From contig JAYJMM010000111.1 in assembly GCA_037349105.1 (NCBI GenBank), positions 3,607,001 through 3,671,000 of the forward strand: DNA of 64,000 nt. The letters are read 5' to 3'. The translations under genes were made by a program, and so were the position numbers. The notes beneath the pieces are model-generated. The model was not told where the DNA came from, ran no database searches, and saw nothing but the letters and a program-made list of their open reading frames with translations. This DNA comes from Limnomonas spitsbergensis (lineage: Eukaryota > Chlorophyta > Chlorophyceae > Chlamydomonadales). Shown here piece after piece: positions 58,101 through 64,000 of this stretch; the first letter of the stretch is position 1, and every line of letters starts with the position of its first letter.

Positions 58101-58718
58101 GATGCCACGATGCCACGATGCCACGATGCCACGATGCCACGATGCCACGATGCCACGATGCCACGATGCCACGATACCACGATGCCACGATGCCACGATG
58201 CCACGATGCCACGATGCCACGATGCCACGATGCCACGATGCCACGATGCCACGATGCCACGATGCCACGATGCCACGATGCCACGATGCCACGATGCCAC
58301 GATGCCACGATGCCACGATGCCACGATGCCACGATGCCACGATGCCACGATGCCACGATGCCACGATGCCACGATGCCACGATGCCACGATGCCACGATG
58401 CCACGATGCCACGATGCCACGATGCCACAATGCCACGATGCCACGATGCCACGATGCCACGATGCCACGATGCCACGATGCCACGATGCCACGATGCCAC
58501 GATGCCACGATGCCACGATGCCACGATGCCACGATGCCACGATGCCACGATGCCACGATGCCACGATCGATGCCACGATGCCACGATGCCACGATGCCAC
58601 GATGCCACGATGCCACGATGCCACGATGCCCCGATGCCCCAATGCTCTGATGCCGCGATGCCACGTGATGCCACGATGCCACGATGCCACGATGCCACGA
58701 TGCCACGATGCCACGATG
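55189..58718 (+). repeat. Long CCACGATG array with internal 1,112-bp and 996-bp duplications
   Basis: About 440 copies of the 8-bp unit. Rare point variants act as markers: CCATGATG at 55288 and 56400 and CCACGATA at 56068 and 57180 are each 1,112 bp (139 units) apart. CCACGATA at 57180 and 58176, CCACAATG near 57431 and 58427, and the short CGATCGATG junction near 57569 and 58565 are each 996 bp apart. The last 100 bp (58625-58680) are degenerate. Confidence 0.95.
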
Positions 58719-61493
58719 CCTGCGATGTCTGCGTGCCTTTCTGCCATGCATAAAATATCCAAATGCTATGCAACGCTGGACTTTTTAACCTTTGGAAAGG
58801 CGGAGTGTATTACGTTAGCTTTGCACGATGCACACATATGCTTAAGGCGCTATGCTCACTGTCACATTGCGATCAGTGTTGTGTAAAACCCGTACGGCAG
58901 CGTGTACTACGGTGAGCCCACCTGCCTGCCTCGCTGGCGGTCAGCGGTTATACTCTCGTCACACTCGGCTACGACACCAGCACAAGGCGCCCGCCAGCGA
59001 TGTGCTCTACGGCTGGGGCTGGCGGGACAACCCACAGAGGCTGGAGAGCATGGACATGATGACGCATGCTATTGAGGACTTAGTAGAAAGGACTGGCGCA
59101 AGCATGGCCGTTGCTCCCTACGGACTCTTAAGGGCCATTAAGTGGTAGGCAGATGTTGGATCGACAGGGGATGATGAATTCATGATGGTGGCTGCTGTGC
59201 ATAAGCAGCGGTCTCAGGCGGGGCTGATGCATGTGGAAGGGCCATGCAGAGGCATGCAGGGTTCTTTGCCTCCTTATGCGCAAGTGGCTAATTGTTGCTG
59301 CCGTTGTAGAATGTTGGAAAGGTTGGCACTGGTAGGAGGGGCCGCGGCAGGAATGCACTGGGCCTGCAGCCCTGGCCCGTTATATGCAAATTCAAATGAA
59401 GCCCGAGCCTAGCCCACGGTGATTAGATTAAGCGAGCTGACAGATATGCGCTGTTCTGCCAAGGCAGAGAACATAGGCTTGGTGATGAGCTTTTCGCATT
59501 TTTGCTTAGTTGCCACCAAATTTGATAGCAATTCTGTCAATAGTAGCACAGTCTTGTGCCATACTGCCGCTACATACCTAGTACAATCCGGCTTAATTTG
59601 ATACTTTATAGTGTCGTGTTAACTTGATTTCAGCTGCTACCACCCACCTTCATACCGGTACCTATACGCCTTTAAACACGCGAATTAGCAAGGTTAGAGC
59701 ATAGTAATGCACAAATCTGAAGGATTTGGGGGGCTACAAGAGTGGAAATACTCGATCGTAACCCTTAACCCCTAACTGGGGTGTATAGGAGCTAAGCTTG
59801 TGAAAGACCTTCAGTCGGAAACGTTTTTCCTCCACGTCTGAGCTTGAAGCTTCTCTTACTTTCGAACCCACCCACCCTAACCTCCGCTTTAGCTACTGAT
59901 GCTCCCCGTTACCCTGGAGCACCCCTTTGTCCAGCGGCATTTGGGCTTTTCACTGCTGTCGCACCATAAAGCAGTAACCGTGCCATAATGGTAAAAGATG
60001 GCCAGGTCGCCTTAGAGAGGCTCACTCTACTCACAACTACGGTACAACACCGTACACAAAGGCACCTTGTACTACACTACCGAGATACAAGGGCAGTAAA
60101 GGGGTAACTAGGTACAGCGTGCCGTATAAGAGAGGAGGCTGGCCTACTTGGGCGCCCCTAGCTGTGGGTACCGCCCCTACTTTACTCACGAGAGGTTTGC
60201 TTCAGGTCCGTGGCGGACTTCTTCCCCACATAGTGGCGGACGCTTACTACGGGCGGACTCAGTGACTACACACTGGCCGCGGATGCGCAGCGCGTTAAGC
60301 TGTGGCTGGAAATTCTAGATGACAGACACGGAGCTGGTCACTTGTAAAGCTAAACTTCTGGCCCTTCAGATAGCTGATCTGTCGTGTCGCTGAGTCACTT
60401 ACCGCGTGAAGCGGGGGATGTCGTAGCCGTAGACTGCGGACGGTGTCCTAAGTCGGGCTGGGCATCTAGCTGAAGATTACTAGGTTGCTATGTCGGCTCT
60501 GAGGCTGAACTAAGCTTGATCGTCTTCGTGGTACTGGCGTTATTGGTATTCACAGGGTATATCTTGGGATGATAGCCGGTGCTGATTACAATTAGAGGCC
60601 TGTCCACTTAAAAGGAACGAAGTAAGTGTCAAGCGTGCAAGCCGGGATTCAAAGGTCCCGGCAAGCCCTATTTACTAATGTACGGGAAATCCTGCCTCAG
60701 ACCTTCCCGAAAGTGGGAAGCTGGGCTCCTAACCTAGAAAAGGGGGCTCCGCAGAGAAGTTGCGGAGTCTCCGAAGCCGCGTCAGCTGCAAATACGGTTC
60801 TGGCACGTTTACTGCATTATACCGTGACACTGCGCTCCAAACCGTCTGTTTTGTCCCCTCTGAAGACTTGCGAGTCGTCTCCGGTTCAGTGCTAGCAGAT
60901 TTAGATTTGCTCCGAAACCGGCCCCCCCGACACTGGTTACACTTTCTGAGGGCATGACCCTCTACCGAACTGTGAACTGCTTGTGCAAGCTTGAGGAGTG
61001 GGATAACCGCAGTTTAAAGCGCCGACTTTTCTAACTGACGTTTTCGCCCAAGTCTTTATAAACGGGCAGTGATGATACTGTAGTCCCAAACTGATTCTAT
61101 CTCGGAGACTATTGCCAATCTGAGCCCCAAAATCCGTTTAGATCCCTCCGAGAACCAAGGTGGAACCTGTCTCTGGACCCGAGAATTATCGTAGGTATAT
61201 ATTGGCCTTGTTGTGTGATTCATGCAGCTTGCTGTTGGGCCACCGGCTGGTCAACGTTTGGTCCCCGTGGGCGTATGGGCGGTGCCTCCTGTGGGGACCA
61301 GTGACCTGCCCAGGAAGGTAGTGGGGTTTGTCACGGCAACAAAATAAACACAGAAATCGAGCACGGCCTGTTTTATCTACTAGGTCCACTTGAGCTCACA
61401 GTTGGCCTGAATGTTTCTTTACCTCACAATTTTTCCTGGAAAATGCCTGGAAAATTGCGATGGCTTTACATCTCTGGGCCATGCTCTACAAGG
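58719..61493. other. Unique spacer between the two 6/8-bp arrays, no gene recognised
   Basis: A frame at 58852-59148 has a protein-like C-terminal half (SDVLYGWGWRDNPQRLES, THAIEDLVERTGASMAVAP) ending in TAG, without an identifiable family. It could be a gene fragment. The rest has frames below 90 codons. GTGGCGGAC-like motifs recur three times near 60210-60260, and 60646-60666 forms a hairpin. A telomere-like TAACCCTTAACCCCTAA lies near 59759. Confidence 0.35.
61461..61486 (-). repeat. Dispersed repeat copy 6, next to the second array
   Basis: Read on the minus strand it contains AGCATGGCCCAGAGATG then TAAAGCCA, matching the dispersed repeat core, 8 bp from the start of the CCGATG array. 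Confidence 0.5.
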
Positions 61494-61889
61494 CCGATGC
61501 CGATGCCGATGCCGATGCCGATGCCGATGCCGATGCCGATGCCGATGCCGATGCCGATGCCGATGCCGATGCCGATGCCGATGCCGATGCCGATGCCGAT
61601 GCCGATGCCGATGCCGATGCCGATGCCGATGCCGATGCCGATGCCGATGCCGATGCCGATGCCGATGCCGATGCCGATGCCGATGCCGATGCCGATGCCG
61701 ATGCCGATGCCGATGCCGATGCCGATGCCGATGCCGATGCCGATGCCGATGCCGATGCCGATGCCGATGCCGATGCCGATGCCGATGCCGATGCCGATGC
61801 CGATGCCGATGCCGATGCCGATGCCGATGCCGATGCCGATGCCGATGCCGATGCCGATGCCGATGCCGATGCCGATGCCGATGCCGATG
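61494..61889 (+). repeat. CCGATG array, 66 copies
   Basis: Perfect 6-bp tandem repeat; start of the second array. Confidence 0.97.
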
Positions 61890-62089
61890 CCACGATGCCA
61901 CGATGCCACGATGCCACGATGCCACGATGCCACGATGCCACGATGCCACGATGCCACGATGCCACGATGCCACGATGCCACGATGCCACGATGCCACGAT
62001 GCCACGATGCCACGATGCCACGATGCCACGATGCCACGATGCCACGATGCCACGATGCCACGATGCCACGATGCCACGATGCCACGATG
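61890..62089 (+). repeat. CCACGATG array, 25 copies
   Basis: Perfect 8-bp tandem repeat. Confidence 0.97.
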
Positions 62090-62749
62090 CCGATGCCGAT
62101 GCCGATGCCGATGCCGATGCCGATGCCGATGCCGATGCCGATGCCGATGCCGATGCCGATGCCGATGCCGATGCCGATGCCGATGCCGATGCCGATGCCG
62201 ATGCCGATGCCGATGCCGATGCCGATGCCGATGCCGATGCCGATGCCGATGCCGATGCCGATGCCGATGCCGATGCCGATGCCGATGCCGATGCCGATGC
62301 CGATGCCGATGCCGATGCCGATGCCGATGCCGATGCCGATGCCGATGCCGATGCCGATGCCGATGCCGATGCCGATGCCGATGCCGATGCCGATGCCGAT
62401 GCCGATGCCGATGCCGATGCCGATGCCGATGCCGATGCCGATGCCGATGCCGATGCCGATGCCGATGCCGATGCCGATGCCGATGCCGATGCCGATGCCG
62501 ATGCCGATGCCGATGCCGATGCCGATGCCGATGCCGATGCCGATGCCGATGCCGATGCCGATGCCGATGCCGATGCCGATGCCGATGCCGATGCCGATGC
62601 CGATGCCGATGCCGATGCCGATGCCGATGCCGATGCCGATGCCGATGCCGATGCCGATGCCGATGCCGATGCCGATGCCGATGCCGATGCCGATGCCGAT
62701 GCCGATGCCGATGCCGATGCCGATGCCGATGCCGATGCCGATGCCGATG
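62090..62749 (+). repeat. CCGATG array, 110 copies
   Basis: Perfect 6-bp tandem repeat. Confidence 0.97.
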
Positions 62750-62925
62750 CCACGATGCCACGATGCCACGATGCCACGATGCCACGATGCCACGATGCCA
62801 CGATGCCACGATGCCACGATGCCACGATGCCACGATGCCACGATGCCACGATGCCACGATGCCACGATGCCACGATGCCACGATGCCACGATGCCACGAT
62901 GCCACGATGCCACGATGCCACGATG
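62750..62925 (+). repeat. CCACGATG array, 22 copies
   Basis: Perfect 8-bp tandem repeat with the same copy number as the block at 63612. Confidence 0.97.
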
Positions 62926-62993
62926 CCGATGCCGATGCCGATGCCGATGCCGATGCCGATGCCACGATGCCACGATGCCACGATGCCACGATG
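62926..62993 (+). repeat. Mini-blocks: CCGATG 6 copies then CCACGATG 4 copies
   Basis: CCGATG 62926-62961 and CCACGATG 62962-62993, the shortest alternation in the window. Confidence 0.97.
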
Positions 62994-63611
62994 CCGATGC
63001 CGATGCCGATGCCGATGCCGATGCCGATGCCGATGCCGATGCCGATGCCGATGCCGATGCCGATGCCGATGCCGATGCCGATGCCGATGCCGATGCCGAT
63101 GCCGATGCCGATGCCGATGCCGATGCCGATGCCGATGCCGATGCCGATGCCGATGCCGATGCCGATGCCGATGCCGATGCCGATGCCGATGCCGATGCCG
63201 ATGCCGATGCCGATGCCGATGCCGATGCCGATGCCGATGCCGATGCCGATGCCGATGCCGATGCCGATGCCGATGCCGATGCCGATGCCGATGCCGATGC
63301 CGATGCCGATGCCGATGCCGATGCCGATGCCGATGCCGATGCCGATGCCGATGCCGATGCCGATGCCGATGCCGATGCCGATGCCGATGCCGATGCCGAT
63401 GCCGATGCCGATGCCGATGCCGATGCCGATGCCGATGCCGATGCCGATGCCGATGCCGATGCCGATGCCGATGCCGATGCCGATGCCGATGCCGATGCCG
63501 ATGCCGATGCCGATGCCGATGCCGATGCCGATGCCGATGCCGATGCCGATGCCGATGCCGATGCCGATGCCGATGCCGATGCCGATGCCGATGCCGATGC
63601 CGATGCCGATG
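62994..63611 (+). repeat. CCGATG array, 103 copies
   Basis: Perfect 6-bp tandem repeat. Confidence 0.97.
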
Positions 63612-63787
63612 CCACGATGCCACGATGCCACGATGCCACGATGCCACGATGCCACGATGCCACGATGCCACGATGCCACGATGCCACGATGCCACGATGC
63701 CACGATGCCACGATGCCACGATGCCACGATGCCACGATGCCACGATGCCACGATGCCACGATGCCACGATGCCACGATGCCACGATG
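63612..63787 (+). repeat. CCACGATG array, 22 copies
   Basis: Perfect 8-bp tandem repeat. Confidence 0.97.
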
Positions 63788-64000
63788 CCGATGCCGATGC
63801 CGATGCCGATGCCGATGCCGATGCCGATGCCGATGCCGATGCCGATGCCGATGCCGATGCCGATGCCGATGCCGATGCCGATGCCGATGCCGATGCCGAT
63901 GCCGATGCCGATGCCGATGCCGATGCCGATGCCGATGCCGATGCCGATGCCGATGCCGATGCCGATGCCGATGCCGATGCCGATGCCGATGCCGATGCCG
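63788..64000 (+). repeat. CCGATG array running off the window
   Basis: Perfect 6-bp repeat to the last base, so the array continues to the right. Confidence 0.97.

Noticed and set aside
48875..58886. Frames of up to 3,295 codons encoding HRHR, ASAS, GIGI, MPMP, DADA, RCRC and 8-residue repeats
   Set aside because: Neither the 6-bp nor the 8-bp unit makes a stop codon in any of six frames, so these are arithmetic consequences of the arrays.
60640..60670. tRNA T-arm-like hairpin (CGGGATTCAAAGGTCCCG)
   Set aside because: The loop is 8 nt and no D-arm or A-box fits upstream.
61419..63783. Three overlapping minus-strand frames of more than 760 codons
   Set aside because: Same explanation as for the first 6/8-bp array.

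Overview
This window looks like nuclear DNA from a eukaryotic alga, most likely of the green lineage, dominated by tandem repeats. The evidence is eukaryotic: two multi-exon genes whose GT-AG introns keep consistent phases, a non-LTR retrotransposon whose RNase H plus restriction-like-endonuclease layout resembles algal elements, a TGTAA/AATAAA-type poly(A) signal after the protease gene, and no bacterial-style operons. The species cannot be fixed from this sequence.

Layout. 1-21525 is one G-rich 75-bp satellite of about 286 units, with kilobase-scale higher-order duplications. 21913-23361 holds a Gln/Pro-rich open frame of uncertain status. 24698-26105 is a 35-bp minisatellite. 26106-28246 has no recognisable gene but carries copies of a dispersed, partly inverted repeat. 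28247-31809 (minus) is an eight-exon gene whose conceptual product joins a polyketide-cyclase-like SRPBCC domain to a C-terminal J domain. 32113-37065 is a 5'-truncated non-LTR retrotransposon (RT thumb, RNase H, CCHC knuckle, restriction-like endonuclease). 37123-41789 holds a tandem duplication, two decayed minus-strand coding remnants and small repeats. 41790-48309 (plus) is an eleven-exon papain-family (C1A) cysteine protease with signal peptide, I29 prodomain and a hydrophobic C-terminal tail. 48979-58718 and 61494-64000 are long, nearly perfect arrays that switch between a 6-bp (CCGATG) and an 8-bp (CCACGATG) unit, separated by about 2.8 kb of unassigned sequence.

The very long open frames in the satellites are artefacts: the 75-bp unit is exactly 25 codons, and neither the 6-bp nor the 8-bp unit makes a stop in any frame. 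The genuine genes are found only by assembling short exons.

The most interesting points are (i) in-frame TAG codons at glutamine-like positions, including the oxyanion-hole Gln of an otherwise intact cysteine protease and a TAG running directly into a polyglutamine tract. This raises the question of TAG read as Gln, against nonsense decay. The absence of TAG in about 1,900 codons of the retrotransposon and the J-domain gene argues against general reassignment; (ii) the SRPBCC-J fusion; (iii) a methyltransferase-like segment inside the retrotransposon; and (iv) the block structure of the 6/8-bp arrays. No functional link between the two genes is evident.
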